Positions 52,776 to 62,544 are shown, counted from the first letter of the stretch. The stretch: DNA of 64,000 nucleotides from PALSA-1006 sp036171275 (GCA_036171275.1 JAVHQT010000027.1:1-64000); one strand, 5' to 3'. The notes: generated by a model not told the origin, from the sequence alone. Numbers and translations: made by a program.

Positions 52776-53414
52776 ATGAACACAACTCAGCGCCGCGAAA
52801 TTTTTCAGCGACTGCAAGCTGCCAATCCGCAACCCAAACCCGAGTTGGAATTTAAATCCCCGTTTGAATTACTAATGGCCGTTGTGCTGTCGGCGCAAGC
52901 CACCGACCGCAGCGTCAATGCAGCAACACGATCACTTTTCCCCATCGCCAACACCCCGCAAGCCCTACTCGACTTGGGTGAAGAAGCGCTGCGTGGCTAT
53001 ATTCAACGCATCGGTTTGTATCAAACCAAAGCAAAACACCTTATCCAAACTTGCCAATTATTACTGGAAAAGCACGATGGAGAAGTCCCACAAACACGGG
53101 AAGCGCTCGAAGCGTTACCCGGCGTGGGGCGCAAAACAGCCAACGTCGTGCTGAATACCGCCTTCGGTCAAGCCACGATTGCTGTGGACACCCACTTGTT
53201 TCGCCTTGCGAATCGCACGGGTCTTGCTCCTGGCAAAAATGTGCGCGCAGTGGAAGATAAATTATTCACTAACGTCCCCACTGAATTTAAATTAAATGCA
53301 CATCACTGGCTAATTTTGCACGGACGCTATATTTGCAAAGCCAGAAAACCGAAATGCAATCAATGTGTTATAGAAAATCTCTGCGAATTCAAAGAAAAAG
53401 TCTTTTCAAACTAA
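52776..53414 (+). CDS. nth: Endonuclease III (Nth)
   Basis: Base-excision-repair DNA glycosylase/AP lyase for oxidised pyrimidines. The 212-residue protein has the helix-hairpin-helix LEALPGVGRKTANVVLN with catalytic Lys and the catalytic Asp in AVDTHLFRLANR. The C-terminal [4Fe-4S] motif is C-x6-C-x2-C-x5-C. Linkage to rnf is widespread. It probably has its own promoter, as a copy of the recurrent motif lies in the 74-bp gap. Confidence 0.96.
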   Translation: MNTTQRREIFQRLQAANPQPKPELEFKSPFELLMAVVLSAQATDRSVNAATRSLFPIANTPQALLDLGEEALRGYIQRIGLYQTKAKHLIQTCQLLLEKHDGEVPQTREALEALPGVGRKTANVVLNTAFGQATIAVDTHLFRLANRTGLAPGKNVRAVEDKLFTNVPTEFKLNAHHWLILHGRYICKARKPKCNQCVIENLCEFKEKVFSN

Positions 53415-53559
53415 ATGGATGGGAAACGGGTTATCTCTATTTTCACCTCGGTGCGGGCAACCCTCTCGACCGCAGCCCTTCTCTTGAAGCGGTGGGGTGG
53501 ACTGGACGCGGAGTTGTAGCCCCGTGCGGGTGCACCCAGGATCAACTCAATCGGTGTTT

Positions 53560-56500
53560 TTACTGAGCGTGCGTTTTTGCCACGCGGAAGTTGGCGATAC
53601 TGATATAAAAAGCCGGCGTTAAATACAGTGTTAAAAATTGTGAAAAGAACAGACCGCCCACCACAGCGATCCCCAAAGAACGACGCGCTTCAGCTCCCGC
53701 TCCCAATCCTAAAGCAATCGGCAAGGTTGCCAAAATTGCCGCCAGCGTGGTCATCATAATTGGTCGAAAACGCACTAAGCAGGCTTCAATCATCGCCAGT
53801 TTGGGCGACAAATCGCGCTCACGCTGCGCCGCTACGGCAAAATCAACCATCATAATGCCGTTCTTTTTGACTAAACCCAGCAATAAAATAATGCCCACAA
53901 AGCTGAATATATTGAGTTCTTGATGAAAAATCATCAACATCACTAATGCGCCAAACCCTGCTAAAGGGAGCGCCGTCAATATCGTAAGCGGATGAATGAA
54001 ATTTTCATACAGCATCGCCAGAATCATGTAAATCACTAAAACGGTAATGAGCAATAACACCGGTAAATCGATCATTGATTCTTCAAAAGTTTTGGCGGAG
54101 CCGGCCAAGGTGCTGCTGATGCCCGCTGGCAACTGCGTTTGCGCCAGTTCTTTGACGCGTGCGCTTGCTTCGCCCAGCGAGACCCCTGTTGCCACATTAA
54201 ACGACAAGGTGACTGACGGCATTTGCCCGAAGTGTGAAATCGACATTGCACCCACTGAATGTTTAAAATTCGCCACCACCGACAGCGGAATCATTTGCTG
54301 ATTTGCATTCTTAATCCTCAATAAATTCAAGGCATTAATATCTTCTTGGAATTGCATATCCAGCCCCAGAATCACCGAATACTGATCAGTTGCACCCTCA
54401 ATATAAGTGACGCGTCGTGTGCCGTAGGCATTGTAAAGCGTTGCTTGAATTTGCTGCGGGGTAATGCCCAGTGCGGCGGCGCGATCGCGACGGATTTCAA
54501 CGCGAATTTCAGGATTACGCAGTTCCAGCGTGCTGTTGACATCTTGCAAGCCTTGTTCTTTGCGTAACACCGCTTCAAATTCACTGGCAGCGCGATACAA
54601 AGCTTCAGTATCCGAACCCATCATCACCAGCTGGAACTCCGCATTGCTTTGCTGTGCACCGATACTGATTGCTGGAGGATTTTGTAAAAATAACTGCATC
54701 CCTTTGACGCTGCGCGTTTGGTAACGTAATTGCTGAATCACTTCATCGGCACTTAGCGCGCGCTCACTTTTCGGTTTAAGGCGAATAATTAGCCGCCCCA
54801 CATTGCCACCGACGATGCCGCCGCCCGCCTGACCTGCACTAGACTGAACGGCAAGCACATTCTGATTTTTTCTAATAATATCAGTAACTTGCAGCTGTTT
54901 TTTCACTAAATTTTCAAAAGTAATCCCTTCTTCCGCCCGCGTGCTGCCGGTGATGAGTCCGGTATCCTGACGCGGAATAAAGCCTTTTGGAACGACAACA
55001 AACAACCAAGCTGTACCCACTAAAATCAGCACTGCGCTTGCCAACATCAAGCGCGCGTGATCTAAACTCCAGTACAAACTGTCGCGGTAGCCATTTTCAA
55101 GGCGTTTGAATAGCTGTTCAAAGCGGGAAAACACGCGCCCCTGCACCTGTTGCGGATGCAGGAATCGACTGGACAACATCGGCGTTAAAGTTAAGGAAAC
55201 CACGCCTGAAATGAATACAGCAAAGGCAATTGTGACCCCGAATTCGGTAAATAAACGTCCTAAAATTCCGCCCATGTAAATAATCGGAATAAACACCGCC
55301 ACCAAAGAAAGCGTCATCGAGACCACGGTAAAACCAATTTCACGCGTACCGTCAATGGCGGCGGTTAAGCGATCTTTTCCCATTTCCAGGTGCCGAGTGA
55401 TGTTCTCTAACACCACAATGGCATCATCGACCACAAAGCCCACTGCCAAGGTCAACGCCATCAGTGAAATATTATTTAAGCTGTAATTTAACAGATGCAT
55501 GACGGCAAACGTGCCGATGAGCGAAATCGGCAACACCATTGCCACGATGAGCGTCGAGGAATAATTGCGTAAAAACGCCAACACCACCAGCACCACCAAG
55601 AACACCGCCAGCATCAGGGTAAATTCCACCTCGTGAATCGACTCGCCAATAAATTCAGAGCGATCAAATAACACCGCCAGCGTCGCATCGCCGGGCAACT
55701 GCTGACGAATCTGTGGCAACAAGGCACGAATGCGCTTTGCCACCTCCACTGTATTCGCACCCGGTTGTCGCTGTACCGCCAGCACGATAGAACGCTCGCC
55801 ATTAAACCAAGTGGCGGCGCGATTATTCTCGACGCTCTCCTCAGCGCGACCAAGCTCCGAAAAGCGAATCGGCATACCGTTTGAAAAATGAATCACGACC
55901 GAGTTGAAGTCAGCGGCATTTTTGAGCTGCGCACTGGCACTGACGCTAAACTTATTGCTGCGACCGTCCAGCGTACCTGAGGGCAAATTGCTGTTGGCGT
56001 TTTGCACTGCGTTGCCCACTTCTTCAACACTCAAGTTGCGCTGTGCCAAGGCGTTTGGGTCAAGATACAAGCGAACGGCTCGTTTTTGTGCGCCATAAAC
56101 CACCATCTGCGCCACGCCGGGCAAGGTAGAAATACGTTGCGAAATTTGACTTTCGGCAAACTCATTCAGCTTAGTCAACGGGGTATTTTGCGTGCTTAAC
56201 GCCAAGTAAATAATGGCGCTATCCGACGGATTCATCTTGCGCATTTGCGGCGCATTATCCATCTGCGCAGGCAACGAGCGAACCGCTTGCGAAATCGCGG
56301 TTTGTACGTCTTGCGCCGCCGCATCAATGTCGCGGTCTAAACTAAATTGCAAGGTAATGCGCGTCGCGCCGGCATTGCTCACCGAGGTCATCGAATCTAA
56401 GCCGGCAATGGTTGAAAACTGCCGTTCCAGCGGCAGAGCCACGGTTGCCGCCAAGGTATCGGGATTGCCGCCCGCCATATTAGCGGTGACTAAAATAGTG

Positions 56501-56628
56501 GGAAAATCAACATTCGGCAATTCATTAACCGGCAGTTTTAAAAATGCAAATACGCCAAAAATAGTCAATGCACAGACTAAAACCGTAGTCATCACCGGTC
56601 TGTCAATAAATAAACGCCAGCCGTTCAT
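53560..56628 (-). CDS. RND-family efflux pump inner-membrane transporter (HAE1-like)
   Basis: The 1022-residue proton-driven exporter has the usual 12 helices and two large periplasmic loops. The proton-relay Asp pair is in GFVVDDAIVVLENI, and the partner Lys region is LVKKNGIMMVDFA. The N-terminal FIDRPVMTTVLVCALTIFGV is typical. The sequence is of the AcrB/MexF/MdtB group, so drugs, bile-like compounds or solvents are likely substrates, not metals. Its ATG overlaps the adaptor-gene stop (ATGA). Confidence 0.94.
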   Translation of the reverse strand: MNGWRLFIDRPVMTTVLVCALTIFGVFAFLKLPVNELPNVDFPTILVTANMAGGNPDTLAATVALPLERQFSTIAGLDSMTSVSNAGATRITLQFSLDRDIDAAAQDVQTAISQAVRSLPAQMDNAPQMRKMNPSDSAIIYLALSTQNTPLTKLNEFAESQISQRISTLPGVAQMVVYGAQKRAVRLYLDPNALAQRNLSVEEVGNAVQNANSNLPSGTLDGRSNKFSVSASAQLKNAADFNSVVIHFSNGMPIRFSELGRAEESVENNRAATWFNGERSIVLAVQRQPGANTVEVAKRIRALLPQIRQQLPGDATLAVLFDRSEFIGESIHEVEFTLMLAVFLVVLVVLAFLRNYSSTLIVAMVLPISLIGTFAVMHLLNYSLNNISLMALTLAVGFVVDDAIVVLENITRHLEMGKDRLTAAIDGTREIGFTVVSMTLSLVAVFIPIIYMGGILGRLFTEFGVTIAFAVFISGVVSLTLTPMLSSRFLHPQQVQGRVFSRFEQLFKRLENGYRDSLYWSLDHARLMLASAVLILVGTAWLFVVVPKGFIPRQDTGLITGSTRAEEGITFENLVKKQLQVTDIIRKNQNVLAVQSSAGQAGGGIVGGNVGRLIIRLKPKSERALSADEVIQQLRYQTRSVKGMQLFLQNPPAISIGAQQSNAEFQLVMMGSDTEALYRAASEFEAVLRKEQGLQDVNSTLELRNPEIRVEIRRDRAAALGITPQQIQATLYNAYGTRRVTYIEGATDQYSVILGLDMQFQEDINALNLLRIKNANQQMIPLSVVANFKHSVGAMSISHFGQMPSVTLSFNVATGVSLGEASARVKELAQTQLPAGISSTLAGSAKTFEESMIDLPVLLLITVLVIYMILAMLYENFIHPLTILTALPLAGFGALVMLMIFHQELNIFSFVGIILLLGLVKKNGIMMVDFAVAAQRERDLSPKLAMIEACLVRFRPIMMTTLAAILATLPIALGLGAGAEARRSLGIAVVGGLFFSQFLTLYLTPAFYISIANFRVAKTHAQ

Positions 56629-57833
56629 GGCCGCCGCTGCTCCGCCGTTTGTCCAGACCAATCCGGTTTGCCGGCCATACCGCCCATGCTTGGCGACACG
56701 GCACTGCTTGCAGCGCTGATCTCAACAACACGATCAGACTTGATACTGCTAGGCGGATTCAAAATCACCTGCTGACCGGCGCTCAATCCTTTTGCCACCG
56801 CGATTAGCGCCCCTTCTTGTCGCGCAACTTCAATCACTTGTGCCCGCGCTTTACCTGCGTTGACAACATACACAAACGTGCCATTTTGCCCAGTTTGCAC
56901 AGCCGTTTCCGGAACAAATAGCGCGTCCGCTTGCATCTCTAAAAGCAAGCGAACCGTCAGCAACTCGCCCGGCCAAATCAGCTCCTCTTTATTTGGAATC
57001 CGCGCCTTCAGCCGAATCATGCCGGTTTGTGCATCCACCGCATTATCAATAAAAGCCAGCGTGCCGCTTGCCAACACCATCGCCTGACCGTCCCGCCTGA
57101 GCTGCACTTTTAAGGGATTTTTCCGCTGCTGTTGGCGGATTTTTGGTAGCAACTGCTGCGGCACGCTAAACCCTACCATCACCGTTTCCGTGCCGTTAAT
57201 GGTCACCAACGGCAACACCGCACCGGCACTCACTACGTTTCCTGGCTTCATGTTCAGCGCCCCCGCCCGCCCTGTGATAGGCGAACTGATTTTGGCATGC
57301 GCTAATTGCAACTGCATGGCGCGTAAACTCGCCTGATCCGCCAAAACCACCGCGTTGGCAGACTGCGCTTGTACGCCGGCTTGCGCATATTCTTGTTGGG
57401 TAATAAATTCTTTTTCAGCCAATGATTTCAAACGCTTAGCCTGCACTTGCGCCTCTTGCAGCGCCGCTTGGTCTCGCATTAAATTGGCCTGGGCTTTGTC
57501 CACTTCTGCTTGCTGCGTGCCCGCATCAATCTGAAACAGCAACTGCCCGGCTTGCACCAAGTCACCTTCCCGAAAATAAACTTTTTCCAGTACCCCTCCG
57601 ATTTCAGCGCGAATAGCAACCGATTGCTCGGCCTCAACCGTGCCCAGTGCCTCCAGCGTTAACGGTAGTGCGGCGGGAGTTAGCGTGAGCACTTGCACGG
57701 AAATTGCGCGATCCGTTCGCCGTTCCGCCTTAGCCTGCGCGACATCGGTTAACGGTTTAGTACCAAACCAAATTCCCAAGCAAATACCAAAAAAACTCAA
57801 TATAATCAAGTAGATATAAAATTTTGTTTTCAT
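56625..57833 (-). CDS. RND efflux periplasmic adaptor (membrane fusion protein)
   Basis: The 402-residue protein has an N-terminal membrane anchor (YLIILSFFGICLGIWFG), a barrel-sandwich (AIRAEIGGVLEKVYFREGDLV) and an alpha-hairpin of about 70 residues. The mirrored lipoyl half is AKISSPITGRAGALNMKPGNVV. It bridges the RND pump and the TolC-like channel. It overlaps both neighbours by four bases, so the three genes are translationally coupled. Confidence 0.94.
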   Translation of the reverse strand: MKTKFYIYLIILSFFGICLGIWFGTKPLTDVAQAKAERRTDRAISVQVLTLTPAALPLTLEALGTVEAEQSVAIRAEIGGVLEKVYFREGDLVQAGQLLFQIDAGTQQAEVDKAQANLMRDQAALQEAQVQAKRLKSLAEKEFITQQEYAQAGVQAQSANAVVLADQASLRAMQLQLAHAKISSPITGRAGALNMKPGNVVSAGAVLPLVTINGTETVMVGFSVPQQLLPKIRQQQRKNPLKVQLRRDGQAMVLASGTLAFIDNAVDAQTGMIRLKARIPNKEELIWPGELLTVRLLLEMQADALFVPETAVQTGQNGTFVYVVNAGKARAQVIEVARQEGALIAVAKGLSAGQQVILNPPSSIKSDRVVEISAASSAVSPSMGGMAGKPDWSGQTAEQRRP

Positions 57834-59380
57834 CTTGTTTCCGTCAACACAAAACTACCTATCGCATAATTTAGGCGCGACAAATTAGCGTACCAGCCCA
57901 TTTCAGCCTGAATAACTTCTAGCTTAGCATTGGCTTCATCCGTTTGCGCGCTGAGCAAAACCGGCAAATTGCCCACACCAGCTTGATAACGCGCCTGAGC
58001 GACTTCGCGCGCCTGACCAGCACTTTTGAGCAAGGCGTGGGCATTTTCAATCGTTGCTTGCGCCGTTTCTAAATCAAAATACGCCTGCCAGACTTCCAGT
58101 TCAACTTGCTGAAACAATCGTTGCTGTGTCGATTCAAGCTGCTCGGCGCGGGCTTGCGCTTGCAGTACAGAAAATTGCGCACGCTTACCGTCAAAAAGTG
58201 GAATGTTTAGGTTAAGACCAATCGACGCATTACTGCTACCCACATTTAGTCCGTTATCTGGGAAATTGTTATAGGTTTTACCGCCACTCAGCGCCAACTG
58301 TACCGATGGATTATCTTGCGAAGCCAGCGCCTCGGCACTCAGGTTAGCGGCGCGAATTTGTGCTTCTGCCGCGCCCAAATCGGGACGTAAGCGCTTGGCT
58401 TGCGCCAAATATTCAGCAATCGACTGCCGCACTTCTTGCGCTGGTAACCGAGAATCAAGCGGAGCCAAGGTCAACTTTGATTGCAGCGGAATGCCAACTG
58501 CTTGGCACAAAATACCGACTGCTTTGTTCGCCTCGCCTTGCGCCTTACGCCACTGCAAACGACTTTGCGCCAACGCTGTTTCAGCCAGATAAACTTCGCC
58601 AATCGTTGCTAAACCGGCCAAACGACGTGCATTCACCACCGTCAAACTCCGCTGCGCTGCGCTCAATCCTTCTTCTGCCGCCGCTGCCGCTTGGCGTGCC
58701 GCCAACAGTGAGTAATACGCTTGCTCAACCGCAAAAACCACCGCTTGCGCCGTGCGGTCTTGCGCTAAATTAGCCGCTAATAATGCCGCTTGAGCACCTT
58801 GAATGCTGGCGCGTGTTGCGCCAAAATCAAACAAAATATAACTCAAACTCAAACTAGGCGAAAACCGAGTTTGCGTATTGCCCGACACCACACCGTTGCT
58901 GGTATTGATGGAAGACATTCCGCGCGTCAAGGCTAAGTTGGCGCTAAGCGTCGGATAATTAGCCGCCTCAAGCACGCCTAATGCAGCCCATTGACTGCGC
59001 GCTGCCGCCCAAGATTCCCGCGTGGCCGGATTATTGTGCAGGGCAAAGTCGCTTAATTCGGCCAAGGTAAAGCCGGAAATCGGCAGGGTTTGGACAGCGG
59101 TTACGCGACCTAAACCCAGCCGATCTTGCGCCAGCGGCTCGGCTTGCAGCACTGAAACAGTCAGCCAAAAAGTGATGCAAAAACAAGAAGTTAATTTAAG
59201 CCAAGATGGCTGATTAGACGAATTGGTTCTTTTCCTTTCAGGAGAAAAACCAGCAGTGAAGTGGGTTTGTGCCGCCATTGCAATCCGCGCAATTTCTCTC
59301 GTTGAAGCCGCAAGGAACAATCCGTAACAGGATAAGTAAAGGGTCAGTTTTGGGAAGCAACGCAGCATCACGAAATCCAT
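57830..59380 (-). CDS. TolC-family outer-membrane efflux channel
   Basis: The protein has about 420 residues of outer-membrane-efflux domain in two repeats (LSDFALHNNPATRESWAAAR and YQAGVGNLPVLLSAQTDEAN) plus a signal-peptide-like stretch (LTSCFCITFWLTVSVLQAEP) that starts only about 60 residues in. The start is therefore unclear: the listed ATG gives 516 residues with two hydrophobic segments, and ATG 59278 gives 482. No standard start lies close to the real-looking signal peptide, although AGGAAAAG sits just before it. First gene of the efflux operon. Confidence 0.85.
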   Translation of the reverse strand: MDFVMLRCFPKLTLYLSCYGLFLAASTREIARIAMAAQTHFTAGFSPERKRTNSSNQPSWLKLTSCFCITFWLTVSVLQAEPLAQDRLGLGRVTAVQTLPISGFTLAELSDFALHNNPATRESWAAARSQWAALGVLEAANYPTLSANLALTRGMSSINTSNGVVSGNTQTRFSPSLSLSYILFDFGATRASIQGAQAALLAANLAQDRTAQAVVFAVEQAYYSLLAARQAAAAAEEGLSAAQRSLTVVNARRLAGLATIGEVYLAETALAQSRLQWRKAQGEANKAVGILCQAVGIPLQSKLTLAPLDSRLPAQEVRQSIAEYLAQAKRLRPDLGAAEAQIRAANLSAEALASQDNPSVQLALSGGKTYNNFPDNGLNVGSSNASIGLNLNIPLFDGKRAQFSVLQAQARAEQLESTQQRLFQQVELEVWQAYFDLETAQATIENAHALLKSAGQAREVAQARYQAGVGNLPVLLSAQTDEANAKLEVIQAEMGWYANLSRLNYAIGSFVLTETR

Positions 59381-59399
59381 TTAATTTTTAGCGGTCCGC

Positions 59400-59410
59400 T
59401 TATTCCGTTC
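59400..59410. repeat. Short dispersed repeat TTATTCCGTTC, copy 3
   Basis: Eleven bases shared with the copies at 937 and 45227, lying just upstream of the efflux operon. Confidence 0.35.
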
Positions 59411-59529
59411 GCTGCCAAGTCTGCGACTAGCTAAAGAATGCTTGGTCAAACTTTATTTGAAAAAATATCAAATAAATCAATTAGTTACAATCAGCCTTCA
59501 GTAAGACTTTCTTGTGCCAATCGAAGGAC

Positions 59530-60294
59530 TCAGGACGAACGTTGATGAGTCAGCACTGCCCTTAATAAAGTGAACAACCCCGCCAGCAACGCCATCACCC
59601 AAACGATGGTTGCGCCCGACGGCCAATCTAGCCAAACCGACAGCAGCAGCCCTAAAGCATAACCTGTCGTGCCAATGACAAAGGCAACGGGCAAACGTCG
59701 GCGCGTCATTTTAATCGTCGCCAGCGCTGGAACAATTAAACTGGCGAACACCAAGTAAATGCCGACTAACTGCACCGAGGCGGTTACCGCCAAGGCAAAA
59801 ACGGCATAGAAGCCAAAATCGGCAAATTTCACTGCAAACCGATACCAAACGCCCAGCAGCAGCACGGTCAAGAGCGCAGTCATGAGCAACTGAGCCGTGT
59901 TCACCCATAAAATTTGCCCAACTAACAGATCTTTTAAATGCTCACCCGCATGAATATCGCCGTTCATCAACAAAATGCTGGCACTCGCCGCCAACACAAA
60001 AGTCAGGCCGATGCACGCTTCTTTAACTGCTGGCGCGCGGCGTTCAATCCATGACAATAATCCTGCCCCCGCTAAGGCGCTTGCAGCGGCAGTCACCTGC
60101 ACCCACGCTGTTTGATGGGTCAGATTCATTAATCCGGCACTCAGCACACCTAGCCCAGCAATTTGCGCGACTGCTAAATCTGCAAAAACAACGCCCCGCT
60201 TCAACACAATGATTCCAAAAGGAATATGGGTAAGCAAAACCAGTAAACCAGCCACGAAAGCCGGCAACAAAATCTCAATTTCAAGCGAATTCAT
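59530..60294 (-). CDS. ABC-3 family metal (Zn/Mn-type) transporter permease
   Basis: The 254-residue protein has seven or eight membrane helices and the family core FGIIVLKRGVVFADLAVAQIAGLGVL and LVFASLIVPALATIKM, as in ZnuB/MntB. No ATPase or substrate-binding gene adjoins it: the tolC operon lies downstream and dapA is divergent. It may therefore be an orphan whose partners are elsewhere. A histidine/aspartate patch (MNGDIHAGEHLKDLL) between helices is notable. Metal specificity is unknown. Confidence 0.85.
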   Translation of the reverse strand: MNSLEIEILLPAFVAGLLVLLTHIPFGIIVLKRGVVFADLAVAQIAGLGVLSAGLMNLTHQTAWVQVTAAASALAGAGLLSWIERRAPAVKEACIGLTFVLAASASILLMNGDIHAGEHLKDLLVGQILWVNTAQLLMTALLTVLLLGVWYRFAVKFADFGFYAVFALAVTASVQLVGIYLVFASLIVPALATIKMTRRRLPVAFVIGTTGYALGLLLSVWLDWPSGATIVWVMALLAGLFTLLRAVLTHQRSS

Positions 60295-60344
60295 CTGTTT
60301 TATGACCTTGGTTGATTGCGCTAGCCCGTCATTCCGCTCATTTT

Positions 60345-60378
60345 ACGATGGGGTTACGCGCTGCTAACCCAACCAACG
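60345..60378. repeat. REP-like palindrome
   Basis: ACGATGGGGTTACG, CGCTGC and TAACCCAACCAACG together resemble the widespread extragenic repeat that pairs GGGTTA with TAACCC and ends in AACC-ACG. Only one copy is seen in this window. Assignment rests on memory of such repeats in other genomes. Confidence 0.5.
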
Positions 60379-60557
60379 AGCCAGTGAATTATGGGAGGAA
60401 AGGGGCATTATCGACTGAACTTTCGAGAAACGACTGAACAAGCCTTTGTGCATAAATTCTAACCTATTCAAGCCTATGCCGAGGGTAGAAATTAAAAAAC
60501 ACCGATTTTCTGGTTCTATCTTTGCCCTAAAAACCGCGCATCCTGCGCAGGAGAGTG

Positions 60558-60585
60558 TTGTCGAAGCGTGTGTTTGCGGTAGAAT
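60558..60585 (+). promoter_or_regulatory. Candidate sigma-70 promoter of dapA
   Basis: TTGTCG and TAGAAT with a 16-base spacer; transcription would start near 60592, about 23 bases before the ATG at 60615. This also argues against the longer dapA frame that begins inside the promoter. Confidence 0.55.
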
Positions 60586-60614
60586 GCGCCCCTTCTAAAA
60601 AGGCGGCGAGTCCC

Positions 60615-61490
60615 ATGATTACTGGCAGCATTGTTGCAATTGTTACCCCGATGAATGCAGATGGCAGCTTAGACTTGCCTGCCTTTCGGTCACTGATTGA
60701 TTTTCATATTGAGCAGGGAACGGATGCGATTGTCGTGGTTGGAACAACCGGCGAATCACCAACGGTTGATTTGTTTGAGCATGAAAAGCTGATTCAAGTG
60801 GCAGTGCAGCACGCGGCCAATCGCATTCCTATCATTGCCGGCACAGGCGCAAATTCGACCAAGGAAGCAATTGAGTTAGCTGAGTTTTCCAAAAAAGCCG
60901 GCGCAGCAGCCAGCTTAACTGTCGTACCTTATTACAACAAGCCTACGCAAGAAGGTCTTTATCAACATTTTAAAGCAATTGCGCAAGCCATTGATATGCC
61001 TCATATTTTGTACAACGTACCTGGGCGCACCGGCTGTGATTTGCACAATGACACCGTGTTGCGCCTTGCCGAAATCGACAATATTGTCGGCATTAAAGAC
61101 GCCACAGGCGGCATTGAACGCGGCAGCGATTTGCTCAATCGCGCCCCTAAAGACTTCGCTATTTATAGCGGCGATGATGCCAGCACTTTGGCATTGATGT
61201 TGCTCGGTGCGCACGGCACGATTTCGGTCACCGCCAACGTCGCGCCAAAACTGATGCACGAAATGTGTCTGGCCGCGTTAAATAATGATGTCGTGACAGC
61301 GCGTGAAATTAACTTTCGCTTGCTTGCCTTGCATCGACATTTATTTATTGAAGCCAATCCCATCCCGGTTAAATGGGCCGTTGCACGACTGGGTAAAATG
61401 CAAAACAATTTGCGCCTACCCTTGACGCCACTTTCGACTAGCGCCCAAGTGATTATTGAAACTGCCATGAAAAATGCGGGTGTCATTTAA
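60615..61490 (+). CDS. dapA: 4-hydroxy-tetrahydrodipicolinate synthase
   Basis: Condenses pyruvate with aspartate semialdehyde in lysine and diaminopimelate synthesis. The 291-residue TIM barrel has TGSIVAIVTPMN at its N-terminus, the GTTGES pyruvate site, the catalytic Tyr in LYNVPGRTGCD and the Schiff-base Lys in IVGIKDATGG. ATG 60615 gives the normal family N-terminus. Its TAA shares a base with an upstream ATG of bamC. Confidence 0.97.
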   Translation: MITGSIVAIVTPMNADGSLDLPAFRSLIDFHIEQGTDAIVVVGTTGESPTVDLFEHEKLIQVAVQHAANRIPIIAGTGANSTKEAIELAEFSKKAGAAASLTVVPYYNKPTQEGLYQHFKAIAQAIDMPHILYNVPGRTGCDLHNDTVLRLAEIDNIVGIKDATGGIERGSDLLNRAPKDFAIYSGDDASTLALMLLGAHGTISVTANVAPKLMHEMCLAALNNDVVTAREINFRLLALHRHLFIEANPIPVKWAVARLGKMQNNLRLPLTPLSTSAQVIIETAMKNAGVI

Positions 61491-61501
61491 TGAGGAAATT
61501 T

Positions 61502-62533
61502 ATGAAAACGCATTATTTTTTTAGCTGTTTTTTTGCAGCACTTGCCTTAAGCGCTTGCAGCTCCGATTCGCAACGGATTGATTACAAAGTCACCTCAACC
61601 AGAACACCTAAATTAGAAACGCCGCCTGATTTGACCGCGCCGACAGCCGCTGAGCAATTTGCGATTCCGGGTGGTGATGCAGCAGTGACCGCCAGTTTTT
61701 CCAGCTATGCACAGTCAATTTCAGGCGCAGCCTTGCCGATTTTAAGCACCGTTCGCTTAGAGAAAAATGTCACGGAACGTTGGTTAGTCGCGCAAGAATC
61801 AGCTGAAAATGTCTGGCCAAAGATCAGAGCATTTTGGCTGGCAATGGGTTTTCAAATTCCGGTGGATAACGCGGCAGCAGGCGTGCTAGAAACCGATTGG
61901 CAAGAAAACGCAGCCAATGCACCGCAAAAGTATTTGCACTCAAGTGCTGGCAATGGCAAGGCGCTAAATCGTTTATTTGCCGCTGGTCAGCGCGATCAGT
62001 ATTTAACCCGAATTGAACGCAATGCCGATGGCAGCACCTCGATTTTTCTTAGCCAGCACGTAATGCAGCAAGCTTTAAATGGCGCAAGTCAGCTCATTTG
62101 GCTGCCAACCGCGAATGATCCGGCAATTGAAGCCGCCGTTTTGCAAATGCTAATGACAGAATTGGCCAGCCAGCCTAGCAAGCCCTTGGTGACCACACCC
62201 CTCGTGATTGTCGAAACGCCTGCCCGCGCCGAATGGGTGCACATGCCCAACCAAAAAATCGTTCGACTGAACCAGGCTTTTGATAAAACTTGGCGCACTA
62301 TTGGACTGGCGCTCGATAAAGCCGGTTTAGCAATCGCGGATAAAGATCGTTCTAAAGGCCTATACCTATTGCAGTCGGGCGTTCTCCCCGACGGTAAAAA
62401 AGCGCCCAGTTATCAAGTAAGCGTTAAAGACACTGGCGCAAGTTGTGAGGTGTTTGTTGCCAATGCTCAAGGTGCACCGGATGCTGAAAGCCAGCGTTTA
62501 CTTGAAGTTTTGTTTCAAAATATCGAGCAGTAA
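61502..62533 (+). CDS. bamC: Outer-membrane assembly lipoprotein BamC
   Basis: Lipoprotein of the BAM complex that inserts beta-barrel proteins. The 343-residue protein has a lipoprotein signal ending in the lipobox LALSAC, a flexible N-terminal arm (VTSTRTPKLETPPDLTAP) and two helix-grip domains (around residues 90-210 and 240-343). GAGG lies upstream of this ATG; another ATG at 61490 overlaps the dapA stop. The dapA-bamC pair is conserved in Gram-negative bacteria. Confidence 0.92.
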   Translation: MKTHYFFSCFFAALALSACSSDSQRIDYKVTSTRTPKLETPPDLTAPTAAEQFAIPGGDAAVTASFSSYAQSISGAALPILSTVRLEKNVTERWLVAQESAENVWPKIRAFWLAMGFQIPVDNAAAGVLETDWQENAANAPQKYLHSSAGNGKALNRLFAAGQRDQYLTRIERNADGSTSIFLSQHVMQQALNGASQLIWLPTANDPAIEAAVLQMLMTELASQPSKPLVTTPLVIVETPARAEWVHMPNQKIVRLNQAFDKTWRTIGLALDKAGLAIADKDRSKGLYLLQSGVLPDGKKAPSYQVSVKDTGASCEVFVANAQGAPDAESQRLLEVLFQNIEQ

Positions 62534-62544
62534 ACCCTAAACCA

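Larger units (their letters stand above)
60295..60614. other. Divergent intergenic region between metal permease and dapA
   Basis: About 320 bp. It contains a REP-like palindrome (60345-60378) and a sigma-70-like promoter for dapA (60558-60585). No convincing Zur or Fur box and no small gene were seen. Confidence 0.6.

Noticed and set aside
53415..53559. GC-rich inverted segment between nth and the RND gene as a terminator or mobile-element end
   Set aside because: Short stems (GAGTTG/CAACTC and CCCG/CGGG) with no T-run; no repeat partner found in the window.
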